Assembly (NCBI GenBank): GCA_030737875.1
Contig: JASFAX010000020.1
Coordinates: 32,006,688 to 32,070,687 of the forward strand
DNA length: 64,000 nucleotides
Origin: Allium sativum
Taxonomy: Eukaryota; Streptophyta; Magnoliopsida; Asparagales; Amaryllidaceae
Direction of reading: 5' to 3'
The translations under genes and the position numbers were made by a program. Shown here piece after piece: positions 33,507 through 44,076 of this stretch. How positions within the stretch are numbered: position 1 is the first letter of the stretch; each line of letters starts with the position of its first letter. A model generated the notes under the pieces. That model did no database searches. It worked only from the letters and a program-made list of their open reading frames with translations, and had not been told where the DNA came from.

Positions 33507-35517
33507 TGTTAACCCCGTTCTTAGAACGCGGTTCAGAACTAAGAAGTATGTACGAATAGTGATGCACGACACGACTGACCTAAGTCGTTTTTATGACATG
33601 ATTATAAGCTGCTCATATGACATAACAAAAGCAACATGCACATACGACAAGTCGCTCCAAAGCATGTCGTGTTCAAGTATTAAAGGAATGGTACACGTGG
33701 ACACATATATTTATTTGAGAGCAACCGTGCATGGAGTATTAAAATTCTGAGAATGCATGTAAGGCAAGAAAATGAACAGCAAAATAATTGCCTGAGTTTT
33801 ACTGTATGAGAGTCATGCCGTATACATGTGTTAAGGGACCATGCCGTTAATCCCTCAATTCAAGTCGGTTACAGGACATGGTTCATACCGCCAGAAGCTT
33901 CCATGTCATCAAGACTTGCATACCATGTTTCCTTGGATGTCAGCCATGCCGTTCCAGTGCTAAGGAGCGATAATAAGGATGGGTTAATACATAAGTCGAT
34001 CCATATAAACATGTCGTTGAGCACATATATTACGCCGGCTGTACAAAATCAACTCGTTCATATCGCGAGGTCAAGCATAACAGTAAGTCAAGCCGTAAAT
34101 ATTAAGTTGAGGACAGGTTGATTAAACGACATGGTTTAAGTCGAGTGTATTTTCGGTGCAAAGTCAAGACGTTGGGACTTGTATGAAAGTGGCTTGGATC
34201 ATATGAATAAAGCGGTGGCACGTGGCATGTTTTCAGGGAGCATGGTACTTGAAGCCACAAAGGACAAGGCATTTAAAATGAACTACAGAATACATGTCGC
34301 TTGTATTCATGTCGTGTATGTGCCATGATTTCCAACGACATGTTGCCATGTCGATATATCCAAAGAAAGTATATTTCTCAAGCCATTCATATCCATGTCG
34401 TACCTGTCCACCTGTAAGATACCACGTCGCATGAAAGCATTTACTGTGTATTGATGAGTCTATGTCGTTAAAATAAAAGGTAAGGCCACAAGTATTATAT
34501 TTATATCAGGGGGATGATTCATGCCGCAAATATGGTCATGGCGTTCAGACCATTCATGTCGCATATCATTGTCCAGCTGTACACTTTCATATCGCTTTAA
34601 TATCTTTGGAGCGGCATTAATCCATGGCGTGTTAGAAGCATGTCGTGAGTACTTTATGGCGCAAGTAAGAAGCCATGTCGTGCCACACAATTTCCAGCCT
34701 AGCGCAAACTATACACCCTATTCACCAAAGTGCCACTGAGAGTTATGACGCATTTCACCATGCCGAAATTGAGTCATGTCGAATTGAGTTATGTCGAAAT
34801 GAATCATGTCGAGATGAGTCAAGGTGTTTTCTTACATAATTATAGAATTGCCACCCAGGCTAAAATCACCTATAAATACCCCTCATAATTCATTGGTGGG
34901 GGGGGGGGGATTACATGAAGGGGTGGAGACTCCGCCAAATTGAAAACTCACTTACAACTTTTCTAATGGCTTCTATGGATTCAACAACACTTTTCTAACT
35001 TAATGAAGATCAAATCCATGTCAATGATCATTAGAGCTCTCTACGATTGAGCCCAAGCACCTTCAATCTCATTCAAGCTACATAATAAATCTCCCAAACA
35101 TCATTCAAATGATCTCTAATCCTCTCCGAAGCCTAAATAGAATGCTAATTTACTATGAAATCTACGAAGATCATGAAGAAGGATCAAAGCACCTAGGTGA
35201 TTGGAGATTCATCACGACGCCAAGGGCCTCTTCATTTTTTCCGCGAAATTCAAGTGAAATTAGCTCATAAAGAGAGAAAAACAGAGAAAAGATTGTAATG
35301 AGGGAAGATCTATATTTTGTAAGCTTGGGTATTATATTGAGAATTGATTAAAAGCGGACGTAGATTCGTATTGAATCGAACCACTATAAAAATTCCTTTG
35401 TGTTCTTATTTATTTTTATCCATTTATTTTGTGACTACGCGGTTCCATATTCTTATCGAATTGCAGAAGTGTAAATTTTTACACCTTTGGTGTTTGATCC
35501 CAAATTTGGAGCAAACA
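33507..35517 (+). repeat. Element 5 5' LTR
   Basis: TGTTAACCCCG...GGAGCAAACA. Between about 33540 and 34810 it contains roughly thirty copies of an ATG(T/C)CG-like hexamer. TATA at 34871 (TATAAATA). The 3' third resembles transcribed leader. Substitutions against the 3' LTR are frequent enough that the insertion is not recent. Confidence 0.9.
34871..34878 (+). promoter_or_regulatory. TATA box of Element 5 5' LTR
   Basis: TATAAATA in the context CACCTATAAATACC, repeated in the 3' LTR at 43430-43437. Confidence 0.6.
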
Positions 35518-35519
35518 TT

Positions 35520-35537
35520 TGGCGCCCACCGTGGGGC
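35520..35537 (+). other. Primer binding site of Element 5
   Basis: TGGCGCCCACCGTGGGGC starts three bases after the 5' LTR. This is a familiar Tat/Athila-type primer site. Confidence 0.85.
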
Positions 35538-35657
35538 CGTGCTCGCATCTCCTACCTCTTCTCGCACTCTACTGAAGTTGAAATCCTTGCATTAAAGCTC
35601 TAAGTTGCATCCTTCTCTGAAATCATGGAAAAGTCTAAGAAGACCGTTAGCTAAACC

Positions 35658-37302
35658 GTGATAGAAGCCGATGATGTTGCTAATGAAGAGACACGGCTTA
35701 CTAACAGTTTCGATGTTGGTGAAAACTCGATAAGTGGAGCTGGCGTGACTAGAAATGAACTAAACGTCGCTATTGCCAACGTGAACCGCCGAATTGAAAC
35801 TTCAAATAAAACTTTGACGGATGCTAATGATGCTCTAGTGGAGAAAATGAATGCTCTTCTAAATGCTCAACCAATTCAAGCCCCTCCAAAAGTCCATGTT
35901 AATTTCTACGAGAATGATAAATCGCCCGCTTTCGATCATAACCACAACGATAATATGGAAAACCATTACAATTGGACAAGTGGTAGGGATGAAGTTAACA
36001 TGGAAGAATTGAGATCAAAAGCTAAGAACCATTCCGAAGATAATGCTCGAAAAGACGTTAGTCCTATCACGGGGGCACCTCTTCGTCGAGAAGGCAAAGG
36101 GCCTAAGCTCCCTAATCGAGATCATATGCCTAGACGAACATTTGGTAAAGAGCTTAACTTCAAAGAGTGCCATAACACTGAAGAATATATCTCGGACATG
36201 ATAGAACGAGCCATGAAAAAAAATCAAGCTAGAAAGGACGACGAAAGAGAATGGGACTTCTCTCCCGATAGGACTCCATTCACCGAAAGAATTCTTGAAG
36301 CAGAATGTCTGAAGAAGTTCAATCCTCCGACTTTGCCTCCGTACAGCGGCCTTGTTGTCCAAACTACTTCTTATTCAAATACGAGTGGCATATGAGTGCA
36401 GCTAAAGCAACTGATGAGATGAGATGCGCATATTTTCCTCCTTACTTAGAAGGTGCTGCATTACTATGTTTCACAAAGCTGCCACCCAAATGCATCGATT
36501 GATTCTCTGACCTAACCAATACTTTTAAGGAGCAGTTCCCCCTGTACGCTACTAAAGCCAAGGACGCTATAACTCTCTCAGCAATGAAGCAAAAGCCAAG
36601 GGAGTCTGTCAAAGCCTTCCTTAGTCGATTCAATATTGCCTTGTCTGAAATGAGGAATCCGGAACCAAGCATAGTCCTCATGGCTCTACTCGATGCTATA
36701 GACAAAGCAAGCGAATTCGGGAGGTGGAAAAATATGAAAGAACCAAATACGCTTGACAAGTTCTACAAGAAAGAAGAAGAGTACATGAGGGTGGACGATA
36801 ATCCTATACACCTTTAGATCATTGGTAGTAACCAACTCCTTGAAGCTCCTAAAAGTGCAACTATTGAGCCCAGTCAAAAGAACCCCGGAAATGGTCAAAA
36901 GAGGGGAAAAGACGTAAGGCACGACTGAACAATAAAAAGCCCCGCTTGTTCAAGAATTCTGAACTATCCCCCTTGACAGAAACTCCCGAAGACATTTTCG
37001 CTGCGACTAAGGACACCGAAGAATATCCAATACCAAAGCCTCAAAAAATAGGAGATGATCAAGCCAAATCTGGTAGGTTCTGCAGGTTCCACAATCAGCC
37101 AGGCCACACTACCAACAAATGTAGGCACCTGAAATCATTAATTGAAGAGCCGATTAGAAAGAACCGTCTTCAACAGTATGTGAAGAACTCCCAAAATGCA
37201 AATCCTTTTGCAACTCCCCAGGGGCAAGGGGCATCAAATGGCCAATCGAGCCCAAGCAACGTAGCTTCTGCTCACACTATGCCAAGGCAGATAATCAACT
37301 AA
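35658..37302 (+). pseudogene. gag: Element 5 gag (Tat type), frame-shifted
   Basis: Three frames in series: 35658-36395 (N-terminus, TERILEAECLKKFNPPTLPPY), then from about 36360 the Gag core (KYEWHMSAAKATDEMRCAYF, EGAALLCFTKLPPKCID followed by a TGA where W is expected, MKQKPRESVKAFLSRFN), then 36946-37302 with the Tat-type knuckle CRFHNQPGHTTNKC. Another stop (TAG) is at about 36817. The last frame ends in PRQIIN then TAA. In Element 3 the equivalent site continues into INSI-CGGP and protease. So Gag ends exactly at the gag/protease boundary and no pol follows. Confidence 0.82.
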
Positions 37303-37920
37303 CGATCGTTGATGATGACATCTGCGGCTCAAAATATGCGATTGTTATCGCGTTTACTTTACTTCCTGTATTACTTTACTCTTTACTATGTCCTACTTTC
37401 TTGTAAAAATTCTGTAGCGTTCTACATGCATTGTACCGAGCAATAGCACAATGAATGAAGTATTACCTGCTTGTATAAATCTCTGACTTGCCAAATTTGC
37501 ATAAAATTTGCTAACAAATGGTTCTTCATTACAGGCTATCCAATAAGTGTTATCTCTCTCGAGACCTAACAAAGTGAAATGCTCCCAACGAACACTAATT
37601 CAAATGTTGAGTGCTTTAACCGTAAACATGCATGACGCAAAGAAGAGAGGCACCACTTTGAAGGATGAATGGGGAGGATCACAATGGGTTAAGCAATTAA
37701 AAGAAGAGAAGCACCGCCTTGGAAAGTGAATGGAAAAGTCGCAGAGATTCGAATAGCGAATGAGTGCACCGTTAAACAAATAAGAAGGTTGTAACTTTCG
37801 TCCAAGGGGCACTTTCCTAAGTGAAAGTTTCAAAGCTCTAATTCATAAACTGAGTTGACTCGCCAAGTCAAGCATCCAACAAAGGAATTAGATTCAGCCC
37901 CGTGAAACAATACAACAACC
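37303..37920. other. Element 5 internal non-coding region before the repeat array
   Basis: No pol homology and no convincing ORF. Nothing else seen. Confidence 0.6.
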
Positions 37921-38595
37921 AACCAGTTAACTTGTGCAGTGTCTGAATATCTCAGATGCGATGGGTGTTGGATCATTAACCAACTAACTTGCGCAGTGTC
38001 TGAATATCTCAAATGCGACAGGTGTTGGATCATTAACCAATTAACTTGCGTAGTGTTTGAATATTTCAAATGCGAGAGGTGTTGGATCATTAACCAACTA
38101 ACTTATGCAGTGTCTGAATATTTCAAATGCGATAGGTGTTGGATCATTAACCAATTAACTTGTACAGTCTGAATATCTCAGATGCGACTAGTGTTAGATC
38201 ATTAACCAATTAACTTGTGCTGTGCTTGAATATTGCAGATGCGACAGGCGTTGGATCATTAACCAATTAACTTGCGCGGTGCCTGAACATCTAAGACATG
38301 ATAGGTGTTGGATCATTAACCAATTAACTAGCGTAGTATCTGAATATCTCAGATGCTACAGGTGTTGGATCATTAACCAATTAACTTGCGTAGTGTTTGA
38401 ATATCTCCGATGTGACAGGTGTTGGATCATTAACCAATTAACTTGTGCAGTGTCTGAATATTTCAGATGCGTCAGGTGTTGGATCATTAACAAATTAGCT
38501 TGCGCGGTGTCTGAATATCTTAGATGCGACAGGTGTTGGTTCGTTAACCAAATCGCTTGCGTAGTGTCTAAAACCTCAGACACGACAAGTATCGG
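37921..38595 (+). repeat. 57-bp tandem repeat array, about 11-12 copies
   Basis: GGATCATTAACC recurs every 57 bp (about 37970, 38027, 38084, 38141 and on to 38481). Because 57 is 19 codons, frames stay open on both strands, giving CWIINQLTCAVSEYLRCDR repeats. Many units hold a short inverted repeat around ATAT: TCTGA/TCAGA, and in one unit TTTGA/TCAAA. The copies have diverged individually. It is unlikely to be a protein gene, since no start, no matching domain and both strands are equally open. Confidence 0.9.
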
Positions 38596-39248
38596 ATTTT
38601 AGCCAAAGCAGGGGCACAAAATCTAGATCACTTCTCATGGAGAAGACTAGAGGACCTCCTAACTTGGGGCATGAATACCTAAAGCTTCTCCAAAAAGAAG
38701 AGAAATGTTGTAGTGGTGAAAATAACCCGACTAAGAGCTGGGGCACAGATAATCAAAGACTTCTCCAAAGAGAAGCAGAGAATAAATCACAAATACATAT
38801 TTATCAAATGAGAAATATCGTATACCATCATATAAGTTATAAAGCAATAATGTTTGGAATCCACCGACGGCATAGTCGATTAGTTGATTTCAAGCGTTAA
38901 CGCGAATTCGAATTTGGATATCGTATTTGTACAAATAATATTCAGTGAGTTATGAACCGCTGAGTAGAACAATTCCGTGTAGATACTTCATTCAGTTCAA
39001 AAACAAAATTCGCTATAATTCATTTTCTAATGATTAAGCTAATCTGTTATTGATGTGGGCGATCAATGACAAAGTATAAGTCCAAAAATCATGCAAATAC
39101 TTTTTTTTATTACAGAGCAGGTATCACAAAGTTCAAAGCACGATTTTCCATAGCAAACAAAAAGCTATGACAGAATGTCAATGCAAATTTTGTTCATTTT
39201 GAAGCCCGCATTTCTCGAAAGCAAGAAATACAAGCTTCGAGGAGCAAA
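38596..39248. other. Element 5 3' internal region and polypurine tract
   Basis: No gene. The purine-rich run CGAGGAGCAAA (39238-39248) abuts the 3' LTR and is the likely polypurine tract. Confidence 0.6.
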
Positions 39249-40700
39249 TGTTAACCCCATTCTTAGAACTCGGTTCAGAACTAAGAATTATGTATGAACA
39301 GTGACACACGGCATGACTGACCCAAGTCGTTTTTACGACAAGATTATAAGCCGCTCATACGACATAAGACACAGGCAACATGCACATACGACAAGTCGCT
39401 CCAAATCATGTCAGGTTCAAGTATTAAAAGAATGTTATACGTGGACACATAAATTTATTCGAGAGCAACAATGCATGGAGTATTAAAATCCTGAGAATGC
39501 ATGTAAGACAAGAAAATGAACAACAAAATAATTGCCTGAGTTTTAATGTTTGAGAGTTATGCCGTATACACGTGTTAAGGGGCCATGCCGTTTATCTCCC
39601 AATTCAAGTCGGTTACAGGACATGGTTCATACCGCGAGAAGCTTCCATGTCATCCAGACTTGCGTACCGCGTTTCCTTAGATGTGAGCCATGTCATTCTA
39701 GTGCTAAGGCGCGATAATAAGGATGGGTTAATACGTAAGTCGATCCATATAAACATGTCGTTGAGCACATATATTATGCCGGTTGTACAAAATAAGCTCG
39801 TTCATATCGCGAGGTCAAGCATAACAGTAAGTCAAGCCGTAAATATTAAGTTGAGGCCAAGATGATTAAATGACATGGTTTAAGATCAGTGTATTTGTAA
39901 CACCCCTCCTCCGCTAGGGTCACTCACAAAGGGAATGCACTAGCTTTGGTGGAGTATTATCTAGGTAAACATGCACAGAAATATTACAGGACAGAACATA
40001 TAAAAACAACGGAATAAAACATGATTTCATTACTTAAAACCTTTTACATCAAAGTGCCATTAAATTACTTACATTGAAACCTGTCTTGCAATAATAAAGA
40101 AGCATAAAACCATAGTCATAAATTATTGCCCAAGTAAAGTAGTAAAATAGCCATAACCAAGAAAAGTCCAAGCCATAGCCAAGAAAAGTCCAAGCCATAC
40201 ATGATAATCTTGAAGCAGAAAGATCCGCACCAAGTAGCAGCATTTCCTCCCTGTAAACCGGGGGGTGGGGGGAAACGGAAGAAAAAGAGGCGAAACAAAA
40301 CGGGGTCAGTCAAAAAGAATGAGTAAGTCCTAGTGACTTTCAGCCTAAAAACATGTAAGAGTAACATGACATGTATAAATCGAAAGTAAATATAAGCATG
40401 ATGACAAGGTAAACATATCAAACTAAGATAACAGGATAAACTCAAGTAACAAGATAACCAAGGTAACAGGATAACCAAGGTAAACTCGGAATAGCATCGC
40501 ATGTCTAACGTCCTCTGCACCAACCGTACTAGCATCCTAACTCGTATCATCCCTTCCATGTATATGTATAGACCCTTGCCGTACATCGTACGGGTTCCAT
40601 CACGTTATTCTATACTAGTAGTGTCACCATCCTTGAAGTCGCTCGGACCGCCATCTTTGTTCTGGCCAGATTCCCTTATCATGAATTATCGCGTGTTCAA

Positions 40701-40870
40701 CTAGGATTTACACCACCTAGGACCACTAGGGATTATGCTACATATTGAACAATTTCTAGATTTGATTAGGGCTTGTGCCACCTAGGACCACTAGTGATTA
40801 CGCTACCTAATGGATGTTTTCGACTAGGGTTTATGCCACATAGGACCACTAGGGATTACGCTACCTATCG
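40701..40870. repeat. Three tandem copies of a 58-65 bp unit in Element 6
   Basis: GGACCACTAG(G/T)GATTA recurs with the core at about 40720, 40785 and 40843, each preceded by a TAGG(A/G)(T/C)TT...CCAC stretch. Arms are partly self-complementary (CCTAGG). Function unknown. Confidence 0.8.
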
Positions 40871-41264
40871 AACAACGCCCTACGTCACACTTTAGTCGAT
40901 CGGCTCCCTACAAGACATAGCTCGTCGTGTGTCGGTGTCATACGACCCAATCACGAATGTAGCTACTCTATACTAGGTCCATCCTAGGGTGTATCAAGTC
41001 CTAGGGTGTCAACCACTAACACCATTCCAAGCATGCACAGTGTAAAACTACTGTTGGCCACGCCTGCTTTTTCAACTCCAAACTACGTGCACGACCATAG
41101 TCCGCCTGAACCTACAATGGCACACCAAAATCAGCCGTCGTTTTGGTCGCTTACAATCAGCCCAGTAATCATGCCCCACCCTAGCCTAGTCCCAAGGGTA
41201 TCGTGATACATCCAAGAGGGTTACTGCTGAAAAGGACCGCGTAACTAGGGTTTCCGTCCAGCAG

Positions 41265-41670
41265 GTTAGGTGTTGTCATCTAAATTCAAGACTTAACCCC
41301 TATCAGTCTAGCATGTCCAGTTGGTTAAGTGTGGTCATTTAAGTTCGTGACTTAACCTGTCTACATGTCATGTCAATATTGGCTAAGTGTTATCATTCAC
41401 GTTCATGGCTTAGCCCTACGAATCACGTGTCAAGTTGGTTAAGCGTATTCCAGCAGTTCATGACTTAACCCTATCCAAATCATCGTGTCAAATTGGTTAA
41501 GTATATTTAAGCTTAACCCCATCAAATTACCATGTTAGATTGGTTAAGTATATTCAAGCGATTCATGACTTAACCCCATCAAGTTATCATGTTAGATTGG
41601 TTAAGTATATTCAAGCGATTCATGACTTAACCCCATCAAGCTATCATGTTAGATTGGTTAAGTATAATCC
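41265..41670. repeat. Array of GGTTAAGT...ACTTAACC inverted repeats, about 57-bp period
   Basis: GG(T/C)TAAG starts at 41323, 41381, 41437, 41495, 41542, 41599 and 41656; most are followed 25-30 bp later by CTTAACC. In the copy at 41381 the arm is GGCTAAG and its partner is CTTAGCC, a compensated change. Related single hairpins occur in Elements 7 (49960-50070) and 8 (about 54250-54380). Confidence 0.85.
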
Positions 41671-42456
41671 CCCGTATACAAATCGCACGTAAATCGTAGT
41701 TTAGGCCGAGGTTTGAAATCGACCAATGTTCATCAAGAGAAAATAAATAGGGGAAGGTAGAAACTTTGCATAAAACAAGATCCGAGAGGAAAACATCACT
41801 ACATGCATGATAAGGATATGAAAGAGTGATTTGCAACATGCATAGGCCCAAATTAATGTCATAGCAACATCCCCAAAGGTCAAGATCATAAATGAACAAG
41901 AATGAACATGGATCGATTATCATGCATAGATCAAATTTTCAACTTTATCACATGTCATATTCAAGTTATCGTTTCAATCTAAAAGCATCTAGAACTTACA
42001 AATCGTGGCTAGAGGATTAAGAGCAAGAATCGTCATAGAATGGTGTTGAGATGGTGCTCTACTTCCTTGATTTGATGTAGAAAGCTTGCTCCTTTGTCAT
42101 GGATCTAGTTTGAAAGTTCAAGCCTTTGAAGTTGGAGATGGAGGCCATGATCAAGAGACATTTTGGCAGCACTTCGTTGTTAGAATGATTTGTGGTGGTT
42201 TAGGCTAGGTCTTAGGGTCTTTTTATAGAAGTTAGGACTAGTTTAGGCCATAGGATTAACCCTTGTTTAGATCTGAACCCTTAAATTTCGTCATAGGCTA
42301 GCTGAGCAGACCCAGGGGAGCAAACAGGTGCACCAAGCCAAGATGGCCGACCAGGGAGGTCGACCCACAGGTCGACACCCAGGTCCACTCCCCAATTGAC
42401 CTGGGGGGGTGCAGGTCGACTCCCCAGTCGACCCCCCAGTCGACCTGGGGTAGGGT

Positions 42457-42473
42457 GGGAAAATTTCCCGCCC
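42457..42473 (-). promoter_or_regulatory. E2F-like inverted site in Element 6
   Basis: GGGAAAATTTCCCGCCC contains TTTCCCGCC, which matches the E2F consensus TTTSSCGC. It sits at about +235 to +250 of the LTR, just upstream of GTCGAC repeats, as in Elements 4 and 7. Confidence 0.45.
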
Positions 42474-44076
42474 AATCTATTTAGAGCTGATTTCGAATTT
42501 CGAGCTGAAATTTGAATTTTCTGAAATCTTCTATGGGCCATATATCGGTCATATGGACTCCGATTTATGAAATTTTGGACTCGTTTCCAACCAGAATTCC
42601 AAGACGAACGCAACGGCACAACCCGTTTCGCTTGATTCTTATTTTAAAATTTAATTCTGTCCTTGATTCCTGTCTTAACGCGTTATTAAAAATTCGGGTT
42701 GTTACAGTATTTTCGATGCAAAGTCAAAACATCGGGACTTGTATGAAAGTGACTTGGATCGTATGAATAAAGCGGTGGCACGTGGCATGTTTTCAGGGAG
42801 CATGGTACTTGAAGCCACAAAGGACAAGGACATTAAAATGAACTACATAATACATGTGGCATGTATTTATGTCGTCCAGGTGCCATGATTTCCAATGATA
42901 TGCTGCCATGTCGATTTATCCAAAGAAAGTATGTTTCTTAAGCCATTCACATCATGTCGTACCTTTCCACCTGTTAGAGACCATGTCGCATGAAAGCCTT
43001 TACCTTGCATTGACGAGTCCATGTCATTAAAACTATAGGTAAGGCCGTAAGTATTATATTTATGTCAGGGGGATGATTCATGCCGTAAATATGGTCATGG
43101 CGTTCTGACCATTCATGTCGCATATCAATGTCCAACTGTACGCTTTCATACCACTTTAATATCTTTGGAGCGGCATTAATCCATGGCATGTTAGAGTCAT
43201 GTCGTGAGTACTTAATGGCGCAAGCAAGAAGCCATGCCGTGCCACACAATTTCTAGATTAGCACAAACTATACACCCTATTTACCAAAGTGCAACTGAGA
43301 GTTATGCCGCATTTCACCATACCGAAATTGAGTCATGTCGAATTGAGTCATGTCGAAATGAATCATGGCGAGATGAGTCAAGGCATTTTTCTGCTTAATT
43401 ACAAAATTGCCAGCCGGCCTAAAATCACCTATAAATACCACTCATAATATATTGGAAGAGGGGGAATTCCATGAAGGAGAGGAGACTCTGCCAAATTGAA
43501 AATTCACTTACAACTTTTCTAATGGCTTCTATGGATTCAACAACACTTTTCTAACGTCATGAAGATCAAATCCATGTCAATGATCATTAGAGCTCTCTAC
43601 AATTGAGCCTAAGCACCTTCAATCTCATTCAAGCTACACAATGAATCTCTCAAGAATCATTCAAATGATCTCTAATCCTCTCCGAAGTCTAAATCGAATG
43701 CTAATTCACTATGAAATCTATGAAGATCATGAAGAAGGATCAAAGCACCTAGGTGATTGGACATTCATCATGAAGCCAAGGGACTCTTCATTTTCTTCGC
43801 GAAATTCAAGTAAATTAGACCATAAAGAGAAAAAAGAGTGAAAAGATTATAATGAGGGAAGATCTATATTTTGTAAGCTTGGGTATTATAATGAGAATTG
43901 ATTAAAAGTGGATGTAGATTCGTATTGAATCAAACCAACATAAAAATTCCTTTGTGTTCTTATTTTTTTTTATCCATTTATTTTGTGACTATGCGGTTCC
44001 ATATTCTTACCGAATTGGTGAAGTGCAACTTTTAACACCTTAGGTGTTTGATCCCAAATTTGGAGCAAACACATGG

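Larger units (their letters stand above)
39896..42706 (-). mobile_element. Element 6: solo chromovirus LTR (2811 bp)
   Basis: Plus-strand edges TGTAACACCCCTCC and GGGTTGTTACA, with perfect target duplication GTATT (39891-39895, 42707-42711). Orientation is minus because TCACTCACAAAGGGAATGCA, the reversed LTR 3' end of this family, is at the left. No internal region: it was probably left by recombination between two LTRs. It has a minus-strand TATA-like TATAAAAA at 42220-42227, an E2F-like site, GTCGAC repeats (about 42355-42450), and inverted-repeat arrays. Confidence 0.93.
33507..44071 (+). mobile_element. Element 5: gag-only, non-autonomous Tat-type LTR element
   Basis: LTRs 33507-35517 (2011 bp) and 39249-44071 (about 2.0 kb after removing Element 6) flank 3.7 kb holding a primer site, a gag pseudogene and a 57-bp repeat array, but no protease, RT, RNase H or integrase. 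A perfect target duplication CATGG is at 33502-33506 and 44072-44076. This structure matches what has been called TR-GAG, non-autonomous elements that keep only gag. It must have been moved with Pol from another Tat element. Confidence 0.9.
39249..44071 (+). repeat. Element 5 3' LTR, interrupted by Element 6
   Basis: 39249-39895 and 42712-44071 together align with 33507-35517. Its interruption is the solo LTR Element 6, with the repeated GTATT on both sides. Ends in GGAGCAAACA. The ATG(T/C)CG motif series and the TATA (43430) are kept. Confidence 0.9.

Noticed and set aside
37921..38595. Regular repeats that could suggest a CRISPR array
   Set aside because: Units are contiguous 57-bp tandem copies with no unique spacers, inside a plant LTR element, and no cas genes are present.
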